Source: Pachyseris speciosa (taxonomy: Eukaryota; Cnidaria; Anthozoa; Scleractinia; Pachyseridae). From it: 64,000 nt of DNA. Below, piece after piece: positions 23,040-33,425 of this stretch. Below the pieces are notes generated by a model. It saw only the letters and a program-made list of their open reading frames with translations. It searched no databases and was not told the origin of the DNA. Both the position numbers and the translations under genes were made by a program. Every line of letters starts with the position of its first letter. The first letter of the stretch is position 1. Location of the stretch: NCBI GenBank assembly GCA_016490735.1, contig JAEMWC010000103.1, positions 837,501 to 901,500 on the forward strand, read 5' to 3'.

Positions 23040-23730
23040 AAAACACGATCAATTCATCAGACCATAAAAATACATATCACATATACGCTAAAATATTTAA
23101 AATTCAAACTGTGTACTGTAACACTAAAAGCTGTTTTCCGTGAATGCTGTGCGTAGACTTAAAAAATGTCATTGATCTTACGTTTAAATACCCCCAGAGA
23201 CTCTGTGTTCCTTGTATCGCATGGTAGACTGTTCCATAATGTGGCGCGGCGCGTCATTGTAGCTAAAGCTTTTTCGGTAATAATTAGTTCGCGGTAATGG
23301 AACATTGAGCTTATTTTCAGAGTCCCTGAGGTCATAAGCAGAGTCACGCCACGTAAACTTTGAATACAGATACTCTGGAGCTAGCCCGTGCAGACATCTA
23401 AACATCATGTTGGCTTTATGAATTTCCTGCTGGCGTGCAAGATTTTTCCACCCTAAAAGCTCGAGTAGCTCAGTTGCATCAGCATCATAGTTAGAGAATG
23501 TCAACACACGGGCTGCTCTATTCTGCAATTTCTGCAGTTTGTCCCGTAGCGTTTTCCCACAGTTGCCCCAAACAATGTCACAGTAATCAAAGTGAGGTTT
23601 ACTAAAGCTTGGTAAATGAGATGTAAGGTTGATGCTGGGATCAGGTGCCTAATTCGCTTTAGGGCCCCGATACCAGAGGCGATCTTTTTCGTTAATTTTT
23701 CGATGTGACTATGCCAATCGAGTTTATCGT
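23040..23730 (-). pseudogene. 5'-truncated non-LTR retrotransposon (LINE), end of reverse transcriptase ORF
   Basis: The minus-strand frame at 23184-23528 reads LQNRAARVLTFSNYDADATE, then LLGWKNLARQQEIHKANMMF and HGLAPEYL, the conserved tail that follows the reverse transcriptase domain in CR1/Jockey-type LINEs. Upstream on the same strand, TKKIASGIGALKRIRHLIPA is visible in a frame broken relative to the tail. The element is truncated, carries at least one frameshift and is not functional. Confidence 0.75.
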
Positions 23731-23987
23731 CTCGGAGACGAGACGAATCTGAACAGAGGTTAGTTTTGCTTCTCTGTGAAGAAGCTTAATGAGAAGGTAG
23801 AGAGGCAGTTGTCCGCGGCCAGATGCTCGACGATTAAGACCATGATGCCACCCCTCTACGTCGTTGTTCGTCCTTAAAACATGCATGCGCATGCGTGCGC
23901 GAGCATTTAATACACAAAAGAAAATGCTTGTACTATTGTTAACCATTTAACGACAAATAAGTAGTAATGGTAATAAGACTGAGTGGA

Positions 23988-24087
23988 GTACAATTCAGGG
24001 AGTAATTGGGCGAGTGATCTCAAATTGGCCGAGCGCGTAGCGCGAGGCTGATTTGAAATCACGAGCACGATTACCCCTGAATTGTAC
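23988..24087. mobile_element. 100-bp foldback MITE
   Basis: Arms GTACAATTCAGGGAGTAATT and AATTGTAC preceded by CACGATTACCCCTG face each other around the centre GCGCGTAGCGCG. The interior arms are imperfect. This is a typical short hairpin element. Confidence 0.6.
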
Positions 24088-24465
24088 GACACGAAGTCAA
24101 TAACAAAATGTCAATAACAAAATGCGAGAAACTCTAGAGGTCAACTTTCAAAACTGTAAAACGTATTGTACAAAATAACCAACAGAAATGGTTGCTATTT
24201 TACAAAGCGCGAACATTGACAACTGACGCGACATAGGAGCTACTGCTCAATATGCCCAAATAAGGTAACTGACCGATTTAGCCTGTCCGATTACAGGTGT
24301 TTATAATCGGACAACTCAAATCGGACAGTTTGGACCTGAAGCAGCCAATTAAGACACAAATAAAGGCTGTTAAGAACCAATCACATTCGAGCATTTTGTT
24401 ATTGATATAATTAACTTTTAAACATTCCTCTTTTTAGCGATCTATTAAAGGTTCGATCTATTCTT

Positions 24466-24628
24466 GGTTTTCACACGACGTCATAAAAACTAAAATTCAA
24501 AATTAAACGGACTTTTGCATTTTTAGTTTCATCACGTAAAAGACGTTTTAGAAATGTATCTGCTTGCATGTTTTCAGCTCGGTAGCTTGCTTTGTTTTGA
24601 AAATAGAGCAATTTGAATTTAGATTTTA
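24466..24628 (-). repeat. Dispersed repeat, copy 2
   Basis: Reverse complement of the sequence at 20-180; see that entry for the shared blocks. Confidence 0.6.
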
Positions 24629-25187
24629 TTACAGTGTGTGACATAAACATGTCTGCTCACAAGCATGTCAAGTACATGAAACCATCCATTCCCCGTTCAT
24701 ATTTTTAGGTCTGAAAAGCCAACATGACAAGAGAAGCATCTATGTGAATGTTTGCAAGCTCAAAACAGAGAAGAAAGCCTTTGAGATAGCAAAAGTAAAT
24801 TCCAGATGTTTTTACTCGTTTCCGGCCGCCATATTTGTGCCCCTCAGAGGGACACTAACATGGCGTTTCCATACTAAACTCTAATTTTGAGTGGTAGATT
24901 TTGCGAAATAACTCGAGTACGGATACCGCACAACCCTGAGACTTTAGCATGTTGTTTGTTTATTACTATTCTACAATATCTCAATTTCTTGACTTTATCT
25001 ATCGAATGGTTGATGATTTTATTTTTTACTTGCGTCACTGTAAACCAAGAATTAACGTGGTGCGATCTAACCGGATACCGCTTTAACGCATGCGTAGGTC
25101 ACGCAGGATATACGAGACACGCGGTCACGCAGTTTCTTTCTGTTAGAAGCGCTCGTCCAGTCTCCACTCGGATTTCAAAGTTTCAAT
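24629..25187. other. Upstream region of gene 2
   Basis: An imperfect hairpin at 24828-24865 pairs CGCCATATTTGTGCCCCTC with GAGGGACACTAACATGGCG. The promoter and 5' UTR of gene 2 probably lie in the last few hundred bases, but I see no clear TATA box. Confidence 0.35.
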
Positions 25188-25269
25188 ATGGTGCTCTTCG
25201 CACGGAGGTTGCCAGGACTCGTTCTTCTTTTCTTGTCTTTAGTCGTTATTTTATCTTATGCAGGTGCAG
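25188..25269 (+). CDS. Gene 2, exon 1 (signal peptide)
   Basis: ATG followed by MVLFARRLPGLVLLFLSLVV, a clear signal peptide. It ends GCAG before the donor GTAAGC. It is 82 nt and phase 1, exactly like exon 1 of gene 1. Confidence 0.75.
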
Positions 25270-28200
25270 GTAAGCGTAACTTATCAATCTCGCCATACAC
25301 CTTGTCCATATTGGAAATCTTATTTCGCGGCAAAACGATGCTTCTTACATCGCACGAGTTGCGAGAGGCCTCATCATAGGATCTGTCACATTTTCGGTTA
25401 AACCGGTGTGCGATCAATGCCTGAAGGTTCTGTTAATTCGAATTCTTCTTTTTCTTTTTGTAAAATATCAAGGCCTAACTTTGGTTCCATATAAAGTCAG
25501 AGTAGCTGGTTTTAAAGAAGCTCTGGATAAAGTTGTTTTTGTTTACATGTATTTTCACCTGTGGTGAGTCAATAATTTGCATATCGATCGTTAGTCTAGC
25601 TGGAGGACGTTTGTTACATGCACCTGGTCTAAGCTCTCACGAGTCTCCTGTAACTCAGTGGTAGAGCATCCAAACCAGTAATCGGAAGGTTCGAACTCGG
25701 AGTTTTCTTTTTCCGAGCGTGACAGCGAAAAATAAATCTCATCTTTCAATATTTGTATAAGCTCGATAATGAAGGTTGCAGGTGAAACATCCCGTTTATT
25801 CTTAAATTTTAGACAAAGCAAGAACTTCATAATAAAAACATAAGATCATTTGTTATGACAAGGATGCTCAAATTATGTGATAAATAGGCTGAGAGCATTG
25901 CAGACACAGCCGCCTATTTTCTAGTTTTAATATTTTTAACATTTTAAGCTTCCATTTTTCCAAAATATGTAGTCTGTTATGAATATTAATAAGGAAAGAG
26001 TAATAACAATGCTGTGGAATTGTTATAGGAAACACAAGCCCTCGAGAATATTTTTCTAGTGCTTAATTTGTTTTGTCACAAATAAGTGGATTAAATTATT
26101 TATTAATGTTTTGTTTCTGACTTGTTTAAGTGCCCCTTAAACCCCAAAATATTTTTCTGCTAATAATTATAAAACTTTGCACCTATTCCAAAAACATTAA
26201 ACCATTATTTCCAGTTTTGGGCTTTTTTGTGGGCTTCAAAACTTATGATAAACTAAGCATCATTTGGTACACTACCGAGTCAGAAGGGGCATGGGTCTAT
26301 TCCTGATTTGACATCACAAACTGCTTTGCATGCATGTTTACAAAGACTTACTGCAATGCAAATCAGTTTGTGACATCAAATCAGGAATAGACCCTGGCAG
26401 GGTTTTCATTAACTTTTCAAGTAAAAGGGGATCTGATGTGGAGTAGTCAGGTATTGTGAGTGAATTTGATGAGCAGAGCTTTCAATTCTGCAACTAAAAA
26501 AGCTGGGTATGCCCTTCACGGTATACGGGTGCCCGGTACCTGGGTCCCGGCTTCTAATACAACCACTGCCAGGCCCCTAAGTAGCTCGGTCACGTAACAG
26601 ATGACTAGATTTTGTACTTTTCACATGCTGTAAAAAATCAAGGTTTAGTTAAAAAGGTGCCATGTGTTATGAACTTATCCAAAGATTTATTTAATGAGGC
26701 CTCCCAAGGGGTGGTCTGTTGTCACTTTGTCACTCATTTACCACTCTATGGACTTCAAAATGTATGAATATTGCCCAGATCAATCAGCTAACTTCACATT
26801 AGATGAACTTAGTTTTGCATTAAACTCAATTAGATTCAACTGTTTATATGGTGTATCTACAAAAGAATGTCTGTAGACCAGCTCTGGATCAAATTTTCAT
26901 GTTTCACTCCCCCACTGATGCAGCACCAGTTTCTTTAAAAACTAATGCACTTGTCATCGGCTTCCCCATGGGGTCAACCCCCAGGCTAACCAGGGGGATT
27001 GTAAAATCAGTCAAGCAAACTTGAGGAATTTCCCCACGTGCTTGGGGAATCTTGCAAGACAAAGTCCCCTGGGTGAGGTGTCTCTTGGCAGAAAATCCTC
27101 CTGACATCCTTTACAAACTTGTGAATTTCTCCACCTCCTAATCTTTGATCGTAAAACAACACCGAGATTTTCCCTCCCCTCGGGCAGAGAATCCCATCCA
27201 TCTATATGTATTTCCCCAAATATCTCCCTGGTTGGCCTGGAGTCGACCCCACAGGGAGGCCGATGACATGTGCATATAAAGCCCCTTTATCCAAACTGTT
27301 TACCCGTTGATTTGGCTTAGATGAATTAAAGCATTTGATGTAGAGCATTGATGATCATCATCATGATCATCATCATCATTCCTTCAGCACCAAGTAGGCC
27401 CTCCTAAGAGGTTTCTGTGATAGTAGAGGCTGTTGGGGACAGGTGGTCAACCCATCACCAGCACCCAACCCTGACCAGGAAGTACTTTCCCTACTCTTCG
27501 ATCAGTGTGTGGGTTCTTTTACGTCCCCGTCCAATTTTATGTGTGGAGTAGAAGGAGACAACGCCAATGGCTTAACGTCACTGCCCAATGACGCGACCAT
27601 CTGAACTGAAGCAAATGTTGAGCACACAGTCAGCATGAGCTTACCAAAATATTAATTAATGTTATTTTAAGACCATGGCTTGTGGTCTGGTTTTGGGTTT
27701 GAACCCCAATCTCCCTCTCAGCAGTCCAGTGCTCATTCATAGCTATGAAATTAGATTTTATTGAACGATATGATAGCCTCCTTCACAGCCTTTGTTTGTG
27801 TCGGTCCTATACTCCCTCCCCACCAACGTCTGCTGAACCAAGCCGGACATTCCCTTCCTATTGTGTCTGAGTATCCAATCAGGAGGGAGAATAGAACCAA
27901 CACAAACAATGGCTGCGAAGGAGGTAACAGGAACTTACCCACCAAAATTTAGAAGCCATGATGTGCTTGGTCAGTTCCTATAGAACCAAGACAAACAATG
28001 GCTGCGAAGGAGATAACGGGAACTTAGCCACCAAAATTTAAAAGCCGTGATGTGATTGGTCAGTTCCTGGGAATGGAATGTCCAGGTTGGTTCAGCAGAC
28101 GTTGGTAGGGAGGGAGAATAGGACTGACACAAACAATGGCTGCGGAGGAGGCTAACGGTATGATGGTTAGGGAGGCAGGATGGCCGAGCGGTTAGGGCGC

Positions 28201-31200
28201 TGGATTTCAATGCGGTTGCCCCAGGTTCAAATCCCACTCTGGCCGCTAGCTGGTGTTGCTCTGGGAAGTCCCTGGTTCAACTCTTCGGTCATCCTTGTAA
28301 ATAGCCAACTGGTTTGCCTCCGGCCAGTTGGGATTCTTATCAGTGTTGTTTATTTGAATTATTTGTTTGTAAAGCGCATTTGATCATATCTACATGTTAA
28401 TTTGCGCTATAGAAATATTAATTATTATTATGGTTATTCTGTGATTTCAGGGGTACCCTGTGAGGATCACCATCCTAAGTGTGGTCAGTGGGCAGCAAAA
28501 GGAGAGTGTAAGAAAAACGTCAAGTGGATGTCCAAGCACTGTAAAGTAAGCTGCGGCAAATGTGCTCAAGGTATGAAAATGTGTAGAGTAAACTCCCTCA
28601 ATGCAGACACCCCTGTGAGGCAGACACCTTCACTTGGCCCTGGCTGAATTGCCCTGTACTGTGTCTTCTGTAATGAAACTCCCTCTCAGGTGGACTCTCA
28701 GAGCTGGTCCCAGAAGTGTTGGCCTTCGCAGTAGTTGTTTTGTTGTCTTTAATAGCCTTTCTCCAAAGCAAAAGGAGTAAATTACTGGTTCAGTGATTGT
28801 TGAAACCTGCATTTACGACCATAAAAGCATCCCATTTAAAGGACTGTGTTTAATATTTTGTCATTACATCTTGCAGCCAATGTTCATGAGCTGTATAGAC
28901 AAGTTTCAATGGAGACATTTGGTGGCTTTCTATTTCTTGCTGGCATTGCATTTCTAGTCATAGTGGGAGCTTCCACCAAGGTTTATTTTGAAGGACCGTC
29001 CTGTCCCAGTTCTGCCAAGCTAACAGGTAAGCTCTCTGGTACTGACCCTCAGGGAATACTCCTGGTAACTGCCGACCTGCTAGCTCAGTTTATCATCATA
29101 ATCATCGTTGTCGTTGTCATCATCATCATCATCGTTGTCATTTATTTGCCTTTTTTCTAATACATTAACAATTTATAAGAAGTACAATATGTGGCAAGGT
29201 GACCTCTAGAAACCACCAGGCTTTTAGTTGAGGCCACCTTGTGTATACTGACAATAATTATGTTTACATAAATAGTGCTCAGTTGATAGAGTGCCAGACT
29301 ACCATGGAGGAGGTTGCTGGTTCAAAGCCCAACCAGTCTAACATTCAGGGTCTTTAAATAACTGAGGAGAAAGGGCTGCCTTTGTAATGAAATCTGAATA
29401 TGGTTACACTTTCTAGTCTTCTTCTATAAGGATGATAAACTGTAGGCCATGTCTCACAGCACTACTTCCTAATAATCTGTGGGACGTTAAAGGACTTTCA
29501 CACTGTCCATAAATGTAAGGATGTAATTCCTGGTATGTTGGTCTATCTCTGTTTCTTATTTCATCTGACTTTCACATTTCTGCATGGGATGAGTGGGCAG
29601 GTGGATGGGTGAGGCCAAATGAGAACTAACAGTGCAGGGGCACCCAGCGACAAGTTTCGTTAGATATCTGTTCGGTTGAGGGTAATTCGCCTTGCGCTTT
29701 CGGCGTCGATTAAAGAGTGCACTCGGAAATTCGTAACTAAAACGTAGCCTAAAAGATTCGAAATTGGGAAGTCATAACGCCTGAGGTTTTCGGAAAGGTC
29801 GTAATTGCTGTTTTTGGCAGTCAAAACCGTGAGCTAGCATTTTCGGAGAGAAAATAGTTCTCTAGAAAGTTCGTGGAAAGGTAGTTTCAGCTTGCATTTT
29901 CTCAAAGGAAGATTTTGTTCCCTAACATTTTCGGGCAATTAAAATTTCAGCTAGGGAATCCGAACAGATGAACTTTTTCTAGCTTATGAAAATATCGCTT
30001 TAAACAGACTTCAAACACCATAAGGTACTTAAAAATGGCTTTTTACAGCTTTTGGTTGATTTGGCTCGTTGGGTGCCCCTGACAGTGGCTGCCAGTGGTG
30101 CCTTTACTTGATAACGTCCAATCTCACCCAACAGAAGAATTGTAAACTGCCATGAGACTGTGTGATCTATGCTGTATATACCGGTAAATAGATTACCATT
30201 AACCCATTGACTACCGCAGGTTTTTACATTTTCGGAGTGATTTTCCAGCTATAAACGATGAATAGCAATTCGTGACTCTTTATTTGAACTACCAGGGAAA
30301 AGTGGTGCTGTCCTAAGCCACTGGAGGCTCAAGGTTTCTGAAAACGTCATTTTGACGTAGCTATTTTTTATCCGTGAAGCGACAACAATGGCCCAAGTTC
30401 GCTTTGCTTGCGATTTCTGCTAAATTTACAGCCATTTTTCATCTTTAGCGGCTGCCTGATGAGCATCATTAAGCGTGACGGTAGCTAAGAGTCCACTTTC
30501 TCAAAGAATCGAGCAAGGTGATGTACTTTGTTGTTGAATTTGGCTTGTTACTCGACGAACTGGGAATTTGGCCGGTCGAACACTTAGTACCTTTGGAACT
30601 CGACTATTGATGAATTTCTCGACCTACCGCCACATATTTTGGAATTTCTGTGTACTGAAGATGACCACGAGCAGGAAATTTTGGCGGTAGGTCAGAGTGG
30701 CTATGTGAAAGAATTGGGGGAAGGAACGGGCGCTGTCAAAAATTCTCGTTAGTTCCCAGCATGCAATGCGCTCAAGATGTTGAAAATGTCGGTAAGGCCC
30801 GAATGCACTGGAACAAAAGGCTGTATCTACGCTCGGGAGAAGAATATGAACAAAAAAAGTCATTTCTAAGCTAGAAAAAGGACTGAATTTCGTTATGATG
30901 GTTGAGTTTTGGTTTTTGGACGATGATTTCCCTAAAAAAACATGAAGGCAAAAAGGGGCATTTTTGTTTTTTCTCTTTGACGTTAAAAACGGCCAGTTTC
31001 GTTCTTGTCCAAACTCAAAAGGCCATATTTGGTAAAAATCGCTACGCTTCTTGCATTTATTGGATATCCAAATTTAAAGGGCATTCCATTTCGTGCCCAC
31101 AACTAACAGTTAAGGCAATATTCGTGCGATTGAGAAAGTTGCAATGTTTTGAAGCACGGGAGTTTTTTACGGCCGGTTTTGGCCGGCACGGGTGCCAATG

Positions 31201-33425
31201 GGTTAAAAGGCAAACAAGGCAACCATATCAACCCAAGGGTGTTTCCAGAGACTTTTCAGATGCTTCTTCCCGAGTGTTGTGGGAGAAATGACAGTTGTTC
31301 ATAAGGATCACATCCAGGGGCCATACTCTTGGAATTTTGTAACACCAGGCTGTGATTTACACTTTCAACGATTTGTGGAACCAATCTTCTTCAAAGGAAC
31401 CGGTAACATTGCAGAAATGAGACATGTTTTTGTGACCTGCCAGATGTTCAGTAGCACCTTCAACTTGTGTATACTTGATTGCTTGTTTTACTCAACAGGT
31501 AAAACTGTGGTAATAACAGGAGGAAACACTGGCATTGGCAAAGAAACAGCTCGGATCTTGGCTTGGAGAAAGGCCAGGGTGATCATTGGCTGTCGCAACA
31601 TCACAAAGGGCCTACAAGCTGCTGCAGACATTATAGAAAACACTGGAAACAGGAACATAGAAGTGAGAAAGCTGGACTTGTCCTCTTTCCAATCTGTGCG
31701 TGAATTTGCAGAAGAGATGGAAAAGGAGGAGGAGCGCATTGACGTCTTGATAAATAATGCTGGCTATATGGGGCCGTATGTATTAACAGCTGATGAATTC
31801 GAGAACACCATTCAAGTGAATTATCTTAGTCATTTCCTTCTGACACATCTACTGCTGGATAAATTAAAAGATTGTTCGCCCAGTCGCATAATTAATGTGT
31901 CCTCTTATCAACACACGAGGGTACCATCTCAAATTGACGTCAACAATGTGTTTTGTCAAAGGAAGGAAGATCATTCAGTATGGAAGGCCTATAACTGTAG
32001 TAAACTGTGTCAGGTTTTTTTCACCAGGGAGTTGAGCAAGAGATTAGAAGGTACTTGTTCTGTTGACTAACAGGCTGTTGATCCGTGGGCATTATTTGAG
32101 CCACTTGTTTTTGTTTTGTTTTGAGGGGGTGGCCAAAGGGTTTTCAATCTGAACGTGTATTTATTTATTAGGATTCAAGGAGTTACTAGCAGCAGAATAC
32201 ATAAATGCAAAAGTATGGGCAACAACAGACAAGAGTAACTAACATAATTAGAAACCCTGCCCCACCCCCCTCTTCTTGGTATCTTTTCCTCCTTCTACAG
32301 TGTTTCCCACATTAGCCACTGTTTTTACAATCCTATCTCCCACTGTCTTTTGTCTCCTGCATACCCCTGGACCCCTGTAGTACTACAATGTAGCCCCCCT
32401 CCCCCCCATTATGCCCCACTTTCCTACCCTTCCCTCACTTTAGGAGATGTTATGAAACGTTCACATACCAGTAGAACATGAAAGTAAACTTTATCTGAAA
32501 GCCAGACAAAATTGTGAAGTAAACTTCAATCTACTGTAGTTGGAGAAAAACAAATGGCACATAACCATCTAAAATACAACCAATAGCAAAGTTGTGACTG
32601 AAACTGTGTTAGAAAAGCTTCATTTGCAAATGGTCCCGAGTTGTTTAATAAGCCATTTTACAATTGCATGCTCAGTGACCTGGCCCATGAATGGAAACGA
32701 GGCTGGAGGTGACCTTGTTTTGATACAGACCTCACTGCTTTTCTCATGCATGTAAATCATGTTGTTCTCGTGCTAACTAGTCACATTTGCATGAGAAAGA
32801 CAGAGAGGTTTGTATCAAAACAAGGTCAACTCTAGCCTCACTTCCACTCAAAGGCCAGGTCACTGAACACATAACTGTGAAATGGACTATGCTGTCCATC
32901 ATAGTCAAAATCAAATAGTGTCGCTTTTGATCTGGGAAGTTAGCCTGCGAGCAACAGGAACTGAATGGGAACATTTCCTTCCCCTTTTCCCTGACCCTAT
33001 CGAGAGCTTGCTCGTAGGCTATCTGAGTGGGTGGTGAGATGAGCTTAAATTCGTGTTCACTTTTTTGACGTTCAACATTGTAAAATCTTTTTGTTTTTTT
33101 TCTGCTAGGTTCAGGAGTGACCGTAAATGCCCTTCACCCCGGAGTCGTGAGCACTGAAATCTTACGAAACTTCCGTCTCCTGCAAATGTGGATTTTACAG
33201 CCAATCCTCTGGTTTGTACGCTATTTCTTTTTTAAAACAACAAATGGTGGTGCCCAGACCGCTGTGTACTGCGCAGTAGCCGAGGATCTGAAAGACGTTT
33301 CCGGGCAGTACTTCAAGGATTGCGCATTGGCCGAGTGTAGTGCTTTGGCTAAAGATGACAAGGTGTCTGGAGATCTATGGAAATTAAGCGAGCAGCTCAC
33401 TGGACTGAAGACACACGAACAGTGA
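25188..33425 (+). CDS. ShK domain-SDR fusion: membrane-anchored retinol dehydrogenase-like protein with an N-terminal ShK module (gene 2, five exons)
   Basis: Exons 25188-25269, 28451-28570, 28877-29026, 31499-32050 and 33109-33425 join in frame (1,221 nt, 406 aa); all introns are GT/AG and phase 1. Order: signal peptide; a ShK domain of about 37 residues with six cysteines; a membrane helix (FGGFLFLAGIAFLVIVGAS); then an SDR domain with TGGNTGIG, NNAGYMG, NVSSYQH and the catalytic YNCSK, and the C-terminal part with LHPGVVS. ShK domains occur in potassium-channel-blocking peptides but also as accessory modules of secreted enzymes, so no toxin role is implied. As drawn, ShK would face the lumen or outside, with the SDR after the helix. 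It is the tandem paralogue of gene 1. The exon joining is inferred from phase and splice sites and needs a transcript. Confidence 0.75.
25640..25705 (+). mobile_element. tRNA-like SINE fragment in gene 2 intron 1
   Basis: GTAACTCAGTGGTAGAGCAT and GGAAGGTTCGAACTCGGAG resemble box A and box B of a tRNA head. No acceptor stem pairing is visible, so it is a fragment and not a tRNA gene. Confidence 0.45.
26293..26394. mobile_element. 102-bp near-palindromic MITE
   Basis: Arms of 31 bp start GGGTCTATTCCTGATTTGAC and are matched by the reverse complement ending AATAGACCC, with only two mismatches. The transcript would fold into a long hairpin. No TSD is evident. Confidence 0.75.
27395..27750 (-). 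mobile_element. SINE, reverse orientation, related to 13318-13700
   Basis: On the minus strand it reads GAGCACTGGACTGCTGAGAG, then GGGGTTCAAACCC (box-B-like). Further on comes GGGACGTAAAAGAACCCACA, which is shared with the SINE at 13318-13700. The body between is diverged. Confidence 0.5.
27774..28154. mobile_element. Mutator-like MITE, second copy
   Basis: Inverted ends start GCCTCCTTCACAGCC and finish GGCTGCGGAGGAGGC. Inner arm matches include CCAACGTCTGCTGAACCA. ACGATATGAT on the left and ACGGTATGAT on the right form a 10-bp TSD with one mismatch. The block ACAAACAATGGCTGCGAAGG occurs twice within, so there is an internal duplication. Confidence 0.65.
28168..28435 (+). mobile_element. tRNA-Leu/Ser-like SINE with (ATT)n tail
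   Basis: The head reads GGATGGCCGAGCGGTTAGGG and later CCAGGTTCAAATCCCACTCT, strong box A and box B matches of a type II tRNA. The body ends TTTGCGCTATAGAAATATTA followed by ATTATTATT. It ends 15 bp before exon 2 of gene 2. Confidence 0.7.
28451..28570 (+). CDS. Gene 2, exon 2 (ShK domain)
   Basis: A 120-nt exon, phase 1 on both sides, after acceptor ATTTCAG and before donor GTATGA. It encodes VPCEDHHPKCGQWAAKGEC, KKNVKWMSKHC and KVSCGKC, the six-cysteine ShK pattern with the usual W, GEC and SCxxC. Because the exon is symmetric it can be gained or lost without breaking the frame. Confidence 0.85.
28877..29026 (+). CDS. Gene 2, exon 3 (membrane helix)
   Basis: A 150-nt exon after TTGCAG, phase 1 on both sides, with donor GTAAGC. 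It encodes ANVHELYRQVSMETF, a membrane helix rich in F, L, A and V, and then KVYFEGPSCPSSAKLTG, which corresponds to the linker before the Rossmann fold in gene 1. Confidence 0.75.
29268..29570 (+). mobile_element. SINE, diverged copy of 13318-13700
   Basis: It retains CAGGGTCTTTAAATAACTGA, GGGCTGCCTTTGTAATGAAA and CTGTGGGACGTTAAAGGACT in the same order as the better copy. The tRNA-like head is degraded. Confidence 0.65.
29635..30081. mobile_element. 447-bp MITE, copy 3 of 3, best-preserved ends and 6-bp target duplication
   Basis: The ends are near-perfect inverted repeats: CAGGGGCACCCAGCGA and TCGTTGGGTGCCCCTG. ACAGTG lies directly outside both ends (29629-29634 and 30082-30087). With copy 1 this fixes both the termini and the TSD length of the family. 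Confidence 0.8.
30199..31206. mobile_element. piggyBac-like nonautonomous element
   Basis: TTAACCCATTGACTACCG at the left and GTGCCAATGGGTTAA at the right give short inverted CCCATTG ends flanked by TTAA, the piggyBac target. The 1-kb interior has no transposase frame. It lies in gene 2 intron 3. Confidence 0.6.
31499..32050 (+). CDS. Gene 2, exon 4 (SDR catalytic core)
   Basis: 552 nt and phase 1 at both ends, after CTCAACAG and before GTACTT. It holds TGGNTGIGKETAR, IIGCRNITKG, NNAGYMGP, NVSSYQH and YNCSK. The open frame upstream of 31499 is intron read-through. Confidence 0.9.
32671..32866. mobile_element. 196-bp foldback MITE in gene 2 intron 4
   Basis: CTCAGTGACCTGGCC at the left is matched by GGCCAGGTCACTGA at the right. 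The inner arms share GACCTTGTTTTGATACA and its complement. The arms are about 70 bp and imperfect. Confidence 0.65.
33109..33425 (+). CDS. Gene 2, exon 5 (SDR C-terminus)
   Basis: Begins after TCTGCTAG in phase 1 with GSGVTVNALHPGVVSTEIL, contains GGAQTAVYCAVAEDL (GGAQT is shared in kind with gene 1) and ends at TGA. Confidence 0.9.

Larger units (their letters stand above)
25706..28167. other. Gene 2 intron 1, repeat-rich
   Basis: Apart from the MITEs and SINE listed separately, no exon is seen. A (CATCAT)n-like run lies at 27350-27380. Confidence 0.4.

Noticed and set aside
22808..23041. Leucine/valine-rich frame that might be a membrane protein
   Set aside because: Low-complexity, no neighbours or motif support, and it runs toward the LINE remnant.
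31279..31498. N-terminal extension of the SDR frame before 31499
   Set aside because: Intron read-through: a good acceptor precedes 31499 and the phase matches exon 3; the extension has no similarity to gene 1.
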